Assembly: GCA_000421045.1 (NCBI GenBank) | Contig: ATWC01000004.1 | Coordinates: forward strand, 78,830-142,829 | Origin: Lachnospiraceae bacterium NK4A179 | GTDB lineage: Bacteria > Bacillota > Clostridia > Lachnospirales > Lachnospiraceae | DNA length: 64,000 nucleotides | Reading direction: 5' to 3' | Part shown: in pieces, positions 43,017 through 53,300 of the stretch | Numbering within the stretch: position 1 is the stretch's first letter | Layout of the letters: every line of letters begins with the position of its first letter | The notes under the pieces: generated by a model | What the model was told of the DNA's origin: nothing | The model's database searches: none | The model's input: the letters and a program-made list of their open reading frames with translations, nothing else | Made by a program: the position numbers and the translations under genes

Positions 43017-43403
43017 TCTGCGTTTCATTATAAATTCGATAACAAAACAGGGGAGAATTCCTGCGGCATAGCATAAAAGATCTATCGTTGAGAATCCGGT
43101 CCCTATTATGATCCGCATAAGCTTATTGGTGATATGCAGTCTGTCTGCTATACCCCATAACTGAAGGAATTCCACGATAAAAGAAAATATAAGGATGCAT
43201 AATGGAAGCACAATTCCGTATTTTGGTTTATCCGGAGATACAGTCCTTATCAGAGTATAAATAAGTATCACAACAAGTACGTCGCCAAAATATGCTCTGA
43301 TCCATCCGCTTGCATACATACCGATGATTATTTCGGTAATAAATAAAAGCACTGTCAGAAAAAGCATTATCATCCTGTAACTGATTCTATTAGTATTGTT
43401 CAT
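43005..43403 (-). CDS. DUF2809 membrane protein
   Basis: 132 residues with four transmembrane helices. WIRAYFGDVLVVILIYTLI and SFIVEFLQLWGIADRL are characteristic of DUF2809. Function unknown. It is transcribed towards the PrsW gene and overlaps its last codons on the other strand. Confidence 0.85.
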   Translation of the reverse strand: MNNTNRISYRMIMLFLTVLLFITEIIIGMYASGWIRAYFGDVLVVILIYTLIRTVSPDKPKYGIVLPLCILIFSFIVEFLQLWGIADRLHITNKLMRIIIGTGFSTIDLLCYAAGILPCFVIEFIMKRRSSI

Positions 43404-43421
43404 AGTCTATAAAGCTCCTAA

Positions 43422-43445
43422 AAAAGGGCCCGGAAGGGCCCTTTT
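43422..43445 (-). terminator. Rho-independent terminator
   Basis: Perfect palindrome AAAAGGGCCC-GGA-AGGGCCCTTTT... It follows the aldo/keto reductase on the minus strand and works in either direction. Confidence 0.85.
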
Positions 43446-43454
43446 GTTCTTGGT

Positions 43455-44387
43455 TTAAGGAAGGAATTTTCCGGCAGATAAGTATAATTCATACCAGTCA
43501 TGATGCGAGAGCGTGACATTTACTGCACTGTAAGCATCCTTTATGTGCTCGGGATTCATGGTGCCGATGATTGCCTGGATCTTTGCCGGGTGGCGAAGTA
43601 TCCATGCGATAGCAATGGCAGTCTTGGAGACTCCTTCACGTTCGGCAATCTTTCCAAGAGTTTCGTTAAGCTTCGGGAAATCGGGATTATCAACAAAGTT
43701 GCCTTTGAACATGCCGTGCTGCAGGGGAGACCAGGCCTGAATGGTGATATCGTGAAGCCTGCAGTAATCCAGAGCATTGCCGTCACGATTGCAAGACATA
43801 TCAGTGGTCTTGTTGTTCATATAAAGTGCCTGGTCGATAAGCTGACTCTGCTCAAGAGAGAGCTGTACCTGATTGAATACTAACGGCTGCTTAACGTATT
43901 TTTTTAGCAATTCTATCTGCATGGGAACGAGGTTGCTTACGCCGAAGTAACGGACTTTGCCTTCTTTTTCAAGCTTGTCAAAGGCTGAAGCAACTTCTTC
44001 CGGATCAAATATGACATCAGGTCTGTGCAACAGGAGTGAGTCCAGATAGTCGGTCTTTAAGCGGCGCAGACTGTCATCCACGCTGGAAATGATATTATCA
44101 TAGGACCAGTCAAATTCGTTACGGTCAAAGCACAGGCCGCATTTGCTCTGAATGAACACATCCTCACGCTTAAGCCCTGTCAGAGGGAAAGCTTCGCCGA
44201 AGCGTGTCTCGGCAGCACCGTTCTCACCATAGCAGGTGGCATGGTCGTAGAAATTGATACCCAGGTCATAATCGGTTCGGATCACCTTTGCAGCTGCCTC
44301 TGCGCTGAGGTCCGGCATACGCATACAACCCTGCACAATGGCAGGAACATTCTGGGGGCCGTTAACAACATTGTAAGTCTTGTTCAT
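43455..44387 (-). CDS. Aldo/keto reductase
   Basis: 310 residues. The barrel shows the catalytic tetrad region: Asp and Tyr in NFYDHATCYGENG, Lys in VFIQSKCG and His in SLLLHRPD. GVSNLVPMQIELL and AIAIAWILRHPAKIQAIIG are typical of the YdhF/oxidoreductase subfamily. It reduces carbonyl compounds with NADPH; the substrate is unknown. It is separated from the next plus-strand gene by a divergent intergenic region of 163 bases. Confidence 0.92.
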   Translation of the reverse strand: MNKTYNVVNGPQNVPAIVQGCMRMPDLSAEAAAKVIRTDYDLGINFYDHATCYGENGAAETRFGEAFPLTGLKREDVFIQSKCGLCFDRNEFDWSYDNIISSVDDSLRRLKTDYLDSLLLHRPDVIFDPEEVASAFDKLEKEGKVRYFGVSNLVPMQIELLKKYVKQPLVFNQVQLSLEQSQLIDQALYMNNKTTDMSCNRDGNALDYCRLHDITIQAWSPLQHGMFKGNFVDNPDFPKLNETLGKIAEREGVSKTAIAIAWILRHPAKIQAIIGTMNPEHIKDAYSAVNVTLSHHDWYELYLSAGKFLP

Positions 44388-44550
44388 CTTGCATATCCTC
44401 CTTAAGGACTAGTTCGTCGTAATGGCATTTTATCAATGATATAGTATGGTGAAAAGTGGAGATTGATGTGTATAATAGGAAAATGGATTCAGGGAACGAA
44501 AAGAAATGAAACGACACTACCAGCTATCCCTGAACTTATGAGGAGGGACA

Positions 44551-45735
44551 ATGGACAATATTAAAATGAATGCGGCAGGTGCCGGCGTACAGATGAAATG
44601 CCCTGCCTGCGGTGCTGCACTATATTTTGATCCGCTATCAGGCCAGATGAAATGTGCCTACTGCGGTCAGGATTATTCCACATCCGAAGTGAAGGCGGAG
44701 AATGAATTTGATGTGGATGATTCTATTGAATGTAATGTGTACATCTGCCGTTCATGCGGCGCTGAGCTGAATGTAAACGATAATGAGTGTTCGACATTCT
44801 GTGCATACTGCGGCCAGCCGACAGTCGTATTTGACCGTGTGGCCAGGATGAAGAAACCTCAGTTTATAATTCCTTTTTCCATTACAAAGGAACAGGCTGT
44901 GGCGCGCATCAGGCAAAATGTATCCGAATCAAAGTATGTGCCTGAAAGCATGAAGAGTTTTTCGATAGACAAGGTTGTCGGGATATATATCCCATACTGG
45001 CTTTATGATATGGAATATTCCGATGCGCAGTTCATAGAGGGAACTGTCGGCAGCGGCAAGCACAAGACGGTATACTATTATTTCAGAGCTGCTGATACAT
45101 TTTTCAGAAATATTACGCTTGATGCATCAAGGCAGCTAAATGATGAATCATCACGCCGCCTTGAACCTTATATGACAGAACAGCTGATCCCGTTTGAAAC
45201 GTCTTATCTTTCGGGATTCTATTCTGACAGATATGATGTTTCACAGGGGGATTTACGCAGACAGGCAGTGGAACGTGCAGCTGAAAGATTTGATGATACA
45301 CTATTTAAAGAAGTGGCTGCATCAGATCATGCCCACAGCCTTCATGCGCTTAAGAAGGATCCAAGATATAATGTGACGGATGTGAAATATGCATTTCTTC
45401 CGGCCTGGTTCCTTACGTTTCGTCACGAGAACAAGCCGTATACGATGATGGTAAACGGACAGACAGGAAAAGTTGTCGGCGGTCTGCCCACGGACATGAA
45501 CAAGCTAAAGGTTAAGATAGCTATCCTTACGGCAATTCTTACGGTACCGGCGTCTTTTTTGTTCTATTTACTTTTGGATGCAGATTCTTCACGCGGTAAG
45601 ACGAGGATCATAGGGTTTCTGGTGATGGCGATGATCGCATTCTTTGGCAAAGCGATCAGTAATCTGAAAACTGTAAAGAAGAGTGAATCTTTGACGAGTG
45701 ATTACGGGATCAACAACTATTCAAACCAGAGATGA
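44551..45735 (+). CDS. Double zinc-ribbon membrane protein, copy 1
   Basis: 394 residues. The first ribbon is CPACGAALYFDP...CAYCGQ (residues 14-36) and the second is YICRSCGAELNVNDNECSTF / CAYCGQ (about 66-88). A beta-rich middle carries GIYIPYWLYDMEYS and LPAWFLTFRHENKPYTMMVN; two helices lie near the C-terminus (about 325-370). Similar TFIIB-type zinc-ribbon proteins of Clostridia have no known role. It is duplicated at 45970, each copy followed by a small membrane protein. Confidence 0.82.
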   Translation: MDNIKMNAAGAGVQMKCPACGAALYFDPLSGQMKCAYCGQDYSTSEVKAENEFDVDDSIECNVYICRSCGAELNVNDNECSTFCAYCGQPTVVFDRVARMKKPQFIIPFSITKEQAVARIRQNVSESKYVPESMKSFSIDKVVGIYIPYWLYDMEYSDAQFIEGTVGSGKHKTVYYYFRAADTFFRNITLDASRQLNDESSRRLEPYMTEQLIPFETSYLSGFYSDRYDVSQGDLRRQAVERAAERFDDTLFKEVAASDHAHSLHALKKDPRYNVTDVKYAFLPAWFLTFRHENKPYTMMVNGQTGKVVGGLPTDMNKLKVKIAILTAILTVPASFLFYLLLDADSSRGKTRIIGFLVMAMIAFFGKAISNLKTVKKSESLTSDYGINNYSNQR

Positions 45736-45746
45736 GGAGATAGACA

Positions 45747-45944
45747 ATGTTTATAGTAGCGATAATACTTGGCTTTCTGCTTGCTTTAAGTATAGCAATG
45801 TATTGGGAAACTAAGGAATTGATAAAGTCAAATGATCTGGGAAATTCAGAGGCAGGCTATTATGATTTTGCAGACAGATCGCTTAATATTACGGCAAGAA
45901 GAAATCATATAAATAAATCTGAGATTTCATGTAATGTGAGATAG
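45747..45944 (+). CDS. Small membrane protein partner, copy 1
   Basis: 65 residues. One N-terminal transmembrane helix (residues 2-20), then YWETKELIKSNDLGNSEAGY and YDFADRSLNITARR. A ribosome site (GAGGAGA) precedes the ATG 11 bases after the zinc-ribbon gene. The conservation of this short protein beside both zinc-ribbon copies shows it is a real gene and probably a partner. Confidence 0.78.
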   Translation: MFIVAIILGFLLALSIAMYWETKELIKSNDLGNSEAGYYDFADRSLNITARRNHINKSEISCNVR

Positions 45945-45969
45945 CCAATGAACTGATGAAGAGGGGAAA

Positions 45970-47160
45970 ATGAACAATATTAAAATGAATGCTGCAGGTA
46001 CCGGCGTACAGATGAAATGCACGGCCTGCGGCGGCGCACTTTTCTTTGATCCGCTATCAGGCCAGATGAAATGTACATATTGCGGCCGGGATTATTCTAC
46101 ATCCGAAGTGAATGCGGAGAATGAATTTGATACGGATGATACTATTGAATGTAATGTGTACATCTGCCGTTCATGCGGCGCTGAGTTGAATGTAAACGAT
46201 AATGAGTGTTCGACATTCTGTGCATACTGCGGCCAGCCGACAGTCGTATTTGACCGTGTTGCCAGGATGAAGAAACCTCAGTTTATCATTCCTTTTTCTG
46301 TCACAAAGGAACAGGCTGTAATGTCTCTCAGGCAAAAAGTATCTGCATCAATGTATCTGCCTGATAACGTGAAGCGTTTTACGATAGACAAGGTGGTAGG
46401 TATATATATCCCATACTGGCTTTATGATATAGAGTATTCTGATTCGCAGTACATAGAAGGAACTATCGACCGTAGTGATAACAAGACGGTATACTATTAT
46501 TTCAGAGCTGCTGATACATTTTTCAAAAACATTACGCTTGATGCATCATTGCAGCTTGATGATAGATCATCACGCCTTCTTGAACCTTATCAGACAGAGC
46601 AGCTGATCCCGTTTGAAACGTCTTATCTTTCGGGATTCTATTCTGACAGGTATGATATATCAAAGGAAGATCTAACCGGTAGGGCAGTGGAGCGCGCGGG
46701 TGAAAGATTTGATGCTGCACTGATAAAGGATATGCACGCAGCAGATGATTTTACCGGTCTCTATGTGTTTCACAAGAATCCAAAATATAATGTGACGGAT
46801 GTGAAATATGCATTTCTTCCGGCCTGGTTCCTTTCGTTTCGACACGAGAATAAGACGTATACGATGATGGTGAACGGGCAGACAGGAAAAATTGTCGGCG
46901 GTCTGCCTATGGACATGAAAAAGCTATGGACTAATATAGCCATCCATACGGCGTTTCTTGCGATACCTGCATCATTTTTGTTCTATTTGCTGTTTTACTC
47001 TATTCGGGATACAAATAATGGATACTTTGCGTTCTTGTCTTTCCCGTTGTTTGGGATAATAACATTATTGGCCAAAGCAAAGCGCAATCTGAAAGACTTA
47101 AAGAAGAGTCAATCACTGACGAGTGCTTGTGGGCTCAACAATTATTCAAACCAGAGATAA
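45970..47160 (+). CDS. Double zinc-ribbon membrane protein, copy 2
   Basis: 396 residues, colinear with copy 1. The second zinc ribbon (about 46150-46310) is almost identical in DNA to copy 1 including silent positions, while the region after it is clearly diverged. Conserved motifs: CTACGGALFFDP, CTYCGRDYS, YICRSCGAELNVNDNECSTF, GIYIPYWLYDIEYS, LPAWFLSFRHENK. Two C-terminal transmembrane segments differ in sequence from copy 1. Tandem duplication with possible later gene conversion is inferred. Confidence 0.82.
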   Translation: MNNIKMNAAGTGVQMKCTACGGALFFDPLSGQMKCTYCGRDYSTSEVNAENEFDTDDTIECNVYICRSCGAELNVNDNECSTFCAYCGQPTVVFDRVARMKKPQFIIPFSVTKEQAVMSLRQKVSASMYLPDNVKRFTIDKVVGIYIPYWLYDIEYSDSQYIEGTIDRSDNKTVYYYFRAADTFFKNITLDASLQLDDRSSRLLEPYQTEQLIPFETSYLSGFYSDRYDISKEDLTGRAVERAGERFDAALIKDMHAADDFTGLYVFHKNPKYNVTDVKYAFLPAWFLSFRHENKTYTMMVNGQTGKIVGGLPMDMKKLWTNIAIHTAFLAIPASFLFYLLFYSIRDTNNGYFAFLSFPLFGIITLLAKAKRNLKDLKKSQSLTSACGLNNYSNQR

Positions 47161-47168
47161 GGAGATAG

Positions 47169-47357
47169 ATGATGATTATAGTGGCGATAATATATGGAAT
47201 TCTGCTTGCATTAAGTATAGTAATGTATTGGGAAACAAAAGTACTGAAGGATTCAAATGATCTGGGAAATTCAGAAGCGGATTATTATGATTTTGCAGAC
47301 CGATCGCTTAATGTTACTGCCAGACAAGATCGTATAAAAAAACCGGATTATATGTAA
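47169..47357 (+). CDS. Small membrane protein partner, copy 2
   Basis: 62 residues; one transmembrane helix and the same YWETK...SNDLGNSEA and YYDFADRSLNVTAR motifs as copy 1. The C-terminus is different (IKKPDYM). It starts 8 bases after the zinc-ribbon gene. Confidence 0.77.
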   Translation: MMIIVAIIYGILLALSIVMYWETKVLKDSNDLGNSEADYYDFADRSLNVTARQDRIKKPDYM

Positions 47358-47420
47358 AGCAAAATAACAGGCCCAGGGAATCGAAAGAATCGGCTCCGTT
47401 AGCACTTAGAGGAAAATATC

Positions 47421-48335
47421 ATGACACTGCAGCAGTTAAAATATGTAATAACCGTGGCTGAAAGTTCCTCCTTTACGGAAGCAGCCAAGCAGCTGTTTAT
47501 ATCCCAACCAAGTCTTACAAAGTCCATGAAGGAACTTGAGGATGAAATGGGGATCACTATTTTTGACAGGACTAACAAAGGTGTCTCCATTTCTAAGGCC
47601 GGCGAGGAATTTCTGGCATATGCAAGACAGGTTAATGACCAGGCTTCACTTCTTGAGGAGAAGTACAAGGGAAGCCGTGGAATAAAAAGAGTGTTCTGTG
47701 TTTCGACACAGCACTATTCGTTTGCGGTACATGCCTTTGTGGATCTGATCAAAAAATGCGGAAGTGACAATTATGATTTCAGCATACGTGAAACGCAGAC
47801 TTATGAGATCATAGAAGATGTTGCAAGGCTTAAAAGTGAACTGGGAATACTGTATTACAACTCTTCTAATAAGAAGATCCTGAAAAAGGAATTCAAGGCC
47901 AATGATCTGAAATTCACTGAACTGTTTACAGCTTCACCGCATATTTTTGTGAGCAAAAAACATCCGCTTGCAAAAAGATCATCGGTCATGATGGAAGAGC
48001 TTGCCCCATATCCGTTTTTGTCATTTGAACAGGGGGAGCATAATTCGTTCTACTATTCCGAAGAGATATTCGGTACGGAAGTCAATTCCAGAAATATACG
48101 TGTGAGAGACAGAGCAACTCTGTTTAATCTGATAATAGGCTTAAACGGCTATACCATCTGCAGTGGTGTTATAGATGAAAAACTGAACGGCAAAAATATA
48201 GTGGCTGTTCCTCTCTCGGCTGAAGGGAATATGCATATAGGCTATATACAGAATAACAAGACGCATTTAAGCAGACTTGCGGAAATGTATATAGAAGCCG
48301 TAAAAAAATACGGATCAGTCTACGACGGCAAATAA
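47421..48335 (+). CDS. LysR family transcriptional regulator
   Basis: 304 residues. The N-terminal winged HTH reads MTLQQLKYVITVAESSSFTE and FISQPSLTKSMKELEDEMGI; the rest is a type 2 periplasmic-binding-like effector domain. No divergent target gene is adjacent; the duplicated zinc-ribbon genes lie upstream in the same direction and the pilus locus downstream. It is closed by a terminator, so any role in pilus control would be in trans and is only speculative. Confidence 0.93.
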   Translation: MTLQQLKYVITVAESSSFTEAAKQLFISQPSLTKSMKELEDEMGITIFDRTNKGVSISKAGEEFLAYARQVNDQASLLEEKYKGSRGIKRVFCVSTQHYSFAVHAFVDLIKKCGSDNYDFSIRETQTYEIIEDVARLKSELGILYYNSSNKKILKKEFKANDLKFTELFTASPHIFVSKKHPLAKRSSVMMEELAPYPFLSFEQGEHNSFYYSEEIFGTEVNSRNIRVRDRATLFNLIIGLNGYTICSGVIDEKLNGKNIVAVPLSAEGNMHIGYIQNNKTHLSRLAEMYIEAVKKYGSVYDGK

Positions 48336-48370
48336 GCAATTACATATCCGTGATCTGTTTGCGTAATTCA

Positions 48371-48397
48371 GAGCTGCCTTTGACGGGGCAGCTTTTT
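48371..48397 (+). terminator. Rho-independent terminator after the LysR gene
   Basis: AGCTGCC / GGCAGCT stem with a short loop, then TTTTTAG. Confidence 0.85.
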
Positions 48398-48453
48398 AGT
48401 TTACGTAATAATATAACAACATTCCTTGAAGTGTATATAATAAACAAAAAAGA

Positions 48454-48482
48454 TGTCACAAATAGTAAAAAGATTGTATAAT
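48454..48482 (+). promoter_or_regulatory. Candidate promoter of the type IV pilus operon
   Basis: TATAAT at 48477-48482 with a weak TGTCAC 17 bases upstream, in a very AT-rich region of about 250 bases between the LysR terminator and the first pilus gene. A second AT-rich stretch with TATAGT lies near 48580. I see no riboswitch fold in 48398-48645; the long untranslated leader is otherwise unexplained. Confidence 0.4.
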
Positions 48483-48645
48483 ATAACTTAAGTCGTTTAT
48501 ATTTTTCCTTGAAAAGGGGTTGTTAAATCAGCTAAATATGACGATATATAATTAGTATTAACTAACGAAAAACTGCTATAGTATGTTTATAGTATGCCTG
48601 TTGTGGTTAACATTACCGTGTGATGAACTGAAACCGGGAGAGAAC

Positions 48646-49086
48646 ATGCCTTTATCGAGAATTTTGAAATCAAATAGGGGTTCAAGCCTTGTACTGGTGT
48701 CAGTGCTGACCGTAATAATCATCGCGCTTACCGTTTCATTAAGGATAGCGGCAGGAATGATAATGGCCTCTGCCAATAAACAGCTTAATCAGGATCAGGC
48801 GTATGAGCTTGCGGTGAGTCTGGGAAACAGCCTGGAGAGCAGGATCATCAATCCGGATACAAATACCGGTGCGGCAGCAGGGATTGAACTTACGGATGGT
48901 GACGAGCTTGTGGATATGAGCGGCTTTGACGGAATGCCGGATGCGAAGGTCAAAGCAGTGGTAAATATGGAAGGACCGGACAGATATGTGCTTATCGTCA
49001 CATCAGATGTGGGTAAGGCCAAATATATCTGGAAGGGAATATACAAAGGTAATGCGACACAGGGATACAAGAAGTGTCTGGAGTGA
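48646..49086 (+). CDS. Type IV pilus minor component, PilX-like
   Basis: 146 residues. A short basic start (PLSRILKSNRGSS) is followed by a hydrophobic helix (about 15-38, LVLVSVLTVIIIALTVSL), as in PilX/GspK-type proteins that lack the usual G-F-T-L-x-E cleavage site. ATG 48646 has GGGAGAG upstream; the frame before it (from 48583) is not used. It is the first gene of the pilus operon; the next start directly abuts its stop. Confidence 0.72.
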   Translation: MPLSRILKSNRGSSLVLVSVLTVIIIALTVSLRIAAGMIMASANKQLNQDQAYELAVSLGNSLESRIINPDTNTGAAAGIELTDGDELVDMSGFDGMPDAKVKAVVNMEGPDRYVLIVTSDVGKAKYIWKGIYKGNATQGYKKCLE

Positions 49087-49425
49087 ATGCAGATGCGTAG
49101 GATCATATTTTCTGAGAAAAAATTAAACAACAGGGGCGAGACTATAGTTGAAGTTATGGTGGCATTCATTGTACTTTTGATAGTTCTCGCTCTTTTTGGA
49201 AGCTCAATCGTTGCCACGGGAAATGCTGAAAAGTATGCGAACGAAAGACGCACCGAGGCTGACAATGCGATGAAACAGCTTCAGGCTAAACTTCATGGAG
49301 CTGATACTTCGGAAGTTTCTTCCGGGCCTAAAAAGAGTACCGTAGTGCAGTCAGGGAATCTTGCCGCTACCAGGTACGTTACGCAGGACGGTCTTGTATA
49401 TTGGGTATTTGATAACGAAGAGTAA
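49087..49425 (+). CDS. Minor prepilin, PilV/GspI-like
   Basis: 112 residues. Prepilin signature NNRGETIVEVMVAFIVLL: cleavage after Gly, with the conserved Glu at mature position 5 and a hydrophobic helix. The small globular part includes QLQAKLHGADTSEV. It would be processed by a prepilin peptidase, which is not encoded in this window. The start abuts the stop of the previous gene; M3 is an alternative. Confidence 0.82.
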   Translation: MQMRRIIFSEKKLNNRGETIVEVMVAFIVLLIVLALFGSSIVATGNAEKYANERRTEADNAMKQLQAKLHGADTSEVSSGPKKSTVVQSGNLAATRYVTQDGLVYWVFDNEE

Positions 49426-49435
49426 AGGAAAAAAG

Positions 49436-50305
49436 ATGCTTTATTTTTTAAGAAGAAAAAAGAATAAAGGCTCTACTCTTGTGGAACTGGTGGTTTCGAT
49501 GGCTCTTACGGCGATCCTTGCCACTGCAGTGGTAACCGTTATGCATCCTGCAGTAAGCATTTTTATGAAAGTGCAGAAGCATTCAAGAGCACAGATCGTA
49601 GCTGACACTGTAGCAGATACTCTGAGGACAGAGTGTGCATCATCCTATATTCACGGATATGGTGATGCAAGAGTTGTAAGCGTTGAAGCAGCAGACAATT
49701 ATCAGGTTGGTGATGATACCATATTTGGCAAGTTAAACGGACTGACGGCAGAAAGCGCCGCAGACGGTAATGTGCTTCTTATCAGAAAGAATGAAGGCTA
49801 TGCTGAAGCACTATATTGTAACGCCTGGATATCACAGGCTGATCATGAAGAAGTTTATGCGGCTGACGAGGAGCGCAAAAACGGTAATGTGACAAGCAAA
49901 GCTGTTTACAGGCTTTTCCCCAATGGGGCAGGGGATCTTGACGAGGATGAAATGCCTATAGATACCAGGCCGGGATACCTGCACAGTGGATTATATGAGA
50001 CATCATCACTGGGAATGAATATAGACGGCAAAAATGTAAATGTGGCATATCCTTCAAAAGCTTATGATTACACCGATCCTTTTTCATGGAGTGTATATAG
50101 CGGTTTTACGATAGATGTCACATATTCGGATTTTAAATATGAGAGTATAGTACCCGGATCGGATTCTTTGGCTGATAAGCGTCCGGCGTATGTGGTGGCT
50201 AATATCAAGGTGTACGACGGCAGTTATACAGACCGGTCGATCAATACTTTGATCTACAGCAGGCAGGCAGTATTGTGTTTTGCAAAGGATAATGTTAAGG
50301 AATAG
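49436..50305 (+). CDS. Minor prepilin, PilW/GspJ-like
   Basis: 289 residues. The leader FLRRKKNKGSTLVELVVSMA has cleavage after Gly and Glu at mature +5. The pilin-domain portion is beta-rich (MHPAVSIFMKVQKHSRAQIV, then a long body). ATG 49436 follows AAGGAAAAAAG; the frame runs back to 49361, overlapping the previous gene, without a good ribosome site. Together with its two neighbours it likely forms a priming complex at the pilus tip. Confidence 0.8.
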   Translation: MLYFLRRKKNKGSTLVELVVSMALTAILATAVVTVMHPAVSIFMKVQKHSRAQIVADTVADTLRTECASSYIHGYGDARVVSVEAADNYQVGDDTIFGKLNGLTAESAADGNVLLIRKNEGYAEALYCNAWISQADHEEVYAADEERKNGNVTSKAVYRLFPNGAGDLDEDEMPIDTRPGYLHSGLYETSSLGMNIDGKNVNVAYPSKAYDYTDPFSWSVYSGFTIDVTYSDFKYESIVPGSDSLADKRPAYVVANIKVYDGSYTDRSINTLIYSRQAVLCFAKDNVKE

Positions 50306-50313
50306 GAAAGATC

Positions 50314-53300
50314 ATGAATCTGAGCAGTTGCAGAAAATTGAATGACAGGCATTCAGACAGGGGCTTCACGCTTGTGGAGGTCATTGTTGTTTTGGCTGTT
50401 ATTGCAATTATTTCATCTGCAGCAGTATTGTCGATAACCGGATATATAGATAAAGCGCGTTTCGATAAAAATGAGCAGAATGCTCAAAGTGTATTTCAGG
50501 CGACTCAGGCAGCGATAAGCCGTAAGAAAACAGCAGGCGAGATTGAAAGCTGGGTAACGGATGTGCTCATGCAGGACGGCAAGGCAGACCCTTACTATCC
50601 GACCAATTCAGATAGGAATGAAGAAGGAGTTGCACTGGATAAACTTTTTAATCCGGTTGATTTCAGTAACTTTAATGGAGCGTCCAACAATCCGGGAGAA
50701 TCCGTGCATATGCGTTATGTACTTACTTACAGAAAAGGCGGGACAGATGCTGAAAGCATGGATGTACAAGACCTTTTGTCTGCCTATTTCTATGATACTA
50801 CGGTAATGCAGGCTACTTTCTCGATAGAGTTTGATGTGGAGCAGACTATCGATTCTGAAGGGGAGCCTCATTATTACGCAAATGCCTATGCTGTATTCTA
50901 TGATGAGGGCAGGTCTGACTGGGATGCGAAGGCTATGAATAATCTGGATTGCAAGGTTCCTTTACGTGACAGCCACTACAGAAGAAGTACCAGTCTGGTG
51001 GGGTATTACAATGGCGGTGTGCCCGGAGCAGTGGATTCGATATATGTTCCGAATATGGATGAAAAGATGGAATTTGCGGAGCTGACACTTAGAAACGGAG
51101 AAGCTCTGGAACTGTCATTCAGTGCACTGATGAACAATACTCCCGTTACAGGCTCCGGCCTCTATAATGTGCATTACACAGCTTCTATCTATGACATTGC
51201 TACTGATGAGAAGCTGGCTGATCTTGTGATAAATGAGGCGGCTCTTACAAATGGTACCCCTACAAAGAATTCCCCTACGGATTACAATTCGGCTCTTAAG
51301 TTTGAAGCCGGGACAAAAAATGACGGAGATACAGATGTTCGTAATATCGGCGGTTCTGAGCGTCAGATACTCTATACTGTTGAAAATCTGAATGATAAGA
51401 ACGGTAACCCGATAACGAGATATGCTGCGACCATAGATTCATTTGCACTTGTTTATCTGCATCAGGGCTCAGGCGATTTTGATTATAATTCACTGGCGTA
51501 CGGAGATCTCAGTGGTGTTACTGATTTCTATAGATTTCCCATTAAGATATCCTATGTGATAAATAAGGATAAGTCCGGTAATGAGACTTCATATGTGGCT
51601 TATTCCATTGCTCTGGATTCCATGATGTCTCGAGATGCACTGTATAAGGCAGAGACTGATACTTCAGGAACCAAAACCAAGGCGCTCAATTACAGTATTT
51701 CAAGACTTTTTGCTGATACGGCAGGCTTTAACAAAACTCTTGCACCTAAGAATATCTATGTCTCTATGACTGCCGCTGCAGATGCATTTACGGATCCGAA
51801 TCTTGCAGATTGTAATGTCACTAACGATATTCCTGCATCCGATGCAACTAAGGCAACCAGAGCTCTTGATGATCCGGTCTTCCTTCAGGCAGACGGAACA
51901 TATAAAGTAAGTGAACATGCGGCCGGCAGAGACTCCTCGGACGGATTCGCTGTGGTTAATACGTATTATGGTGATATCTCTATAGGCAGTATGGGAAGCA
52001 ATGAAACAGAAGGTACTGCGACTATCACTTCCTTCCGTCATCTCTACAATATCCGCTTCATGGAGGGCTTTACCGGAGATGTTGAATATTCCATAAGGCG
52101 TGACCTGAACTGGTATAAGTATGCAGACGGAAAATATACCAGTGACGTTAGAGTATATGATATCGTAAGCGGAAAAACCTATCTCGATTACAATTCCCCG
52201 GTAGGAAAGAATGCGAAGACGGTAACAGATGCAAAGCTTGTGATGTGGCCTGCGCTTTCAAAGCTTTCCGCTAAACAAAAAATTGTTGCTGCCGAGAATG
52301 CTCTGTCATCGGTTTCTGATGATAAGACTTCCGTTATACGCAATGTGCAGATGAGAAAGAAGTCCTTCCTGTCATCGGATAAAGGGCTTGGTTTTATTTG
52401 TGAAAATGACGGGACAATCACCAATCTCAGGTGTGAGAATTTTATGCTTACACTTGATGAGACTGTGGATGGAGCCGCAAATGATACAGATAATGCAGAT
52501 AAGGCGGTTTCAAATCTCATAGCAAACGGAACTGTTAACAGATCAAATACCACAAAAGCGTTGGACGGCAAGAATATTGGCAAGGTTCCTGTGGGCGGTC
52601 TTGTTGGATTGAATAAAGGGATCATAGGTGATGCGAGTGCTCCTTCTGATCTGGGATCCAATACAGTAAGAATGAGTAATGTCAGTGTCATAACAGGTAC
52701 CTGGAACGGATCCAAGTGCACCCTTTATTCAGATCTTACTTCCATAGGAGGAGCTGTGGGTGAGTATGGATCTACGGCTTCTTCCAACGGTCTTATATCT
52801 ACCGAAGGATATTATGCAGTGGCAGGCTGCAACAAAGTTGCCGGCATCATAGGTGCAGCATATGCGGGCATAGATGCATATCTGAATGTTGATACAACGA
52901 AGGGGACTGATACCGCTGCGGTGGACTTCCAAAGCGTTGATGCGTTTATTATGGGGCGAAGCATTGTAGGTGGTGCTGTAGCTTATATGAAGGATGGTTA
53001 TTTTGCCCAGGATGTAACAGCACCTGCGTACAACTGTAGTGCTAATGGTGTAGTAAGCTTTGAAGAAAAAGCTTCCGACAGATATGGCGTGATTGTAAAT
53101 CTGTCTGAAGGCTCATACATAAGGCAGGCAGGAAAGCCTTCCGAAGGAACCGGTGGTGCTGTCGGACAGATAGAAAATTATACAGCCGGTAAGAAGATGA
53201 GCATAAAGACCATCAATGATGGCTATATCTTAAATGATGGCGATGCGACTTCAAAATATGTATCGGGAACAGTCGGTTACCTGCATGGCGGCTCCGCATC

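Noticed and set aside
48398..48645. Cyclic-di-GMP riboswitch upstream of the pilus operon
   Set aside because: Expected in clostridial pilus loci, but I could not find the conserved aptamer core; the region is simply AT-rich.
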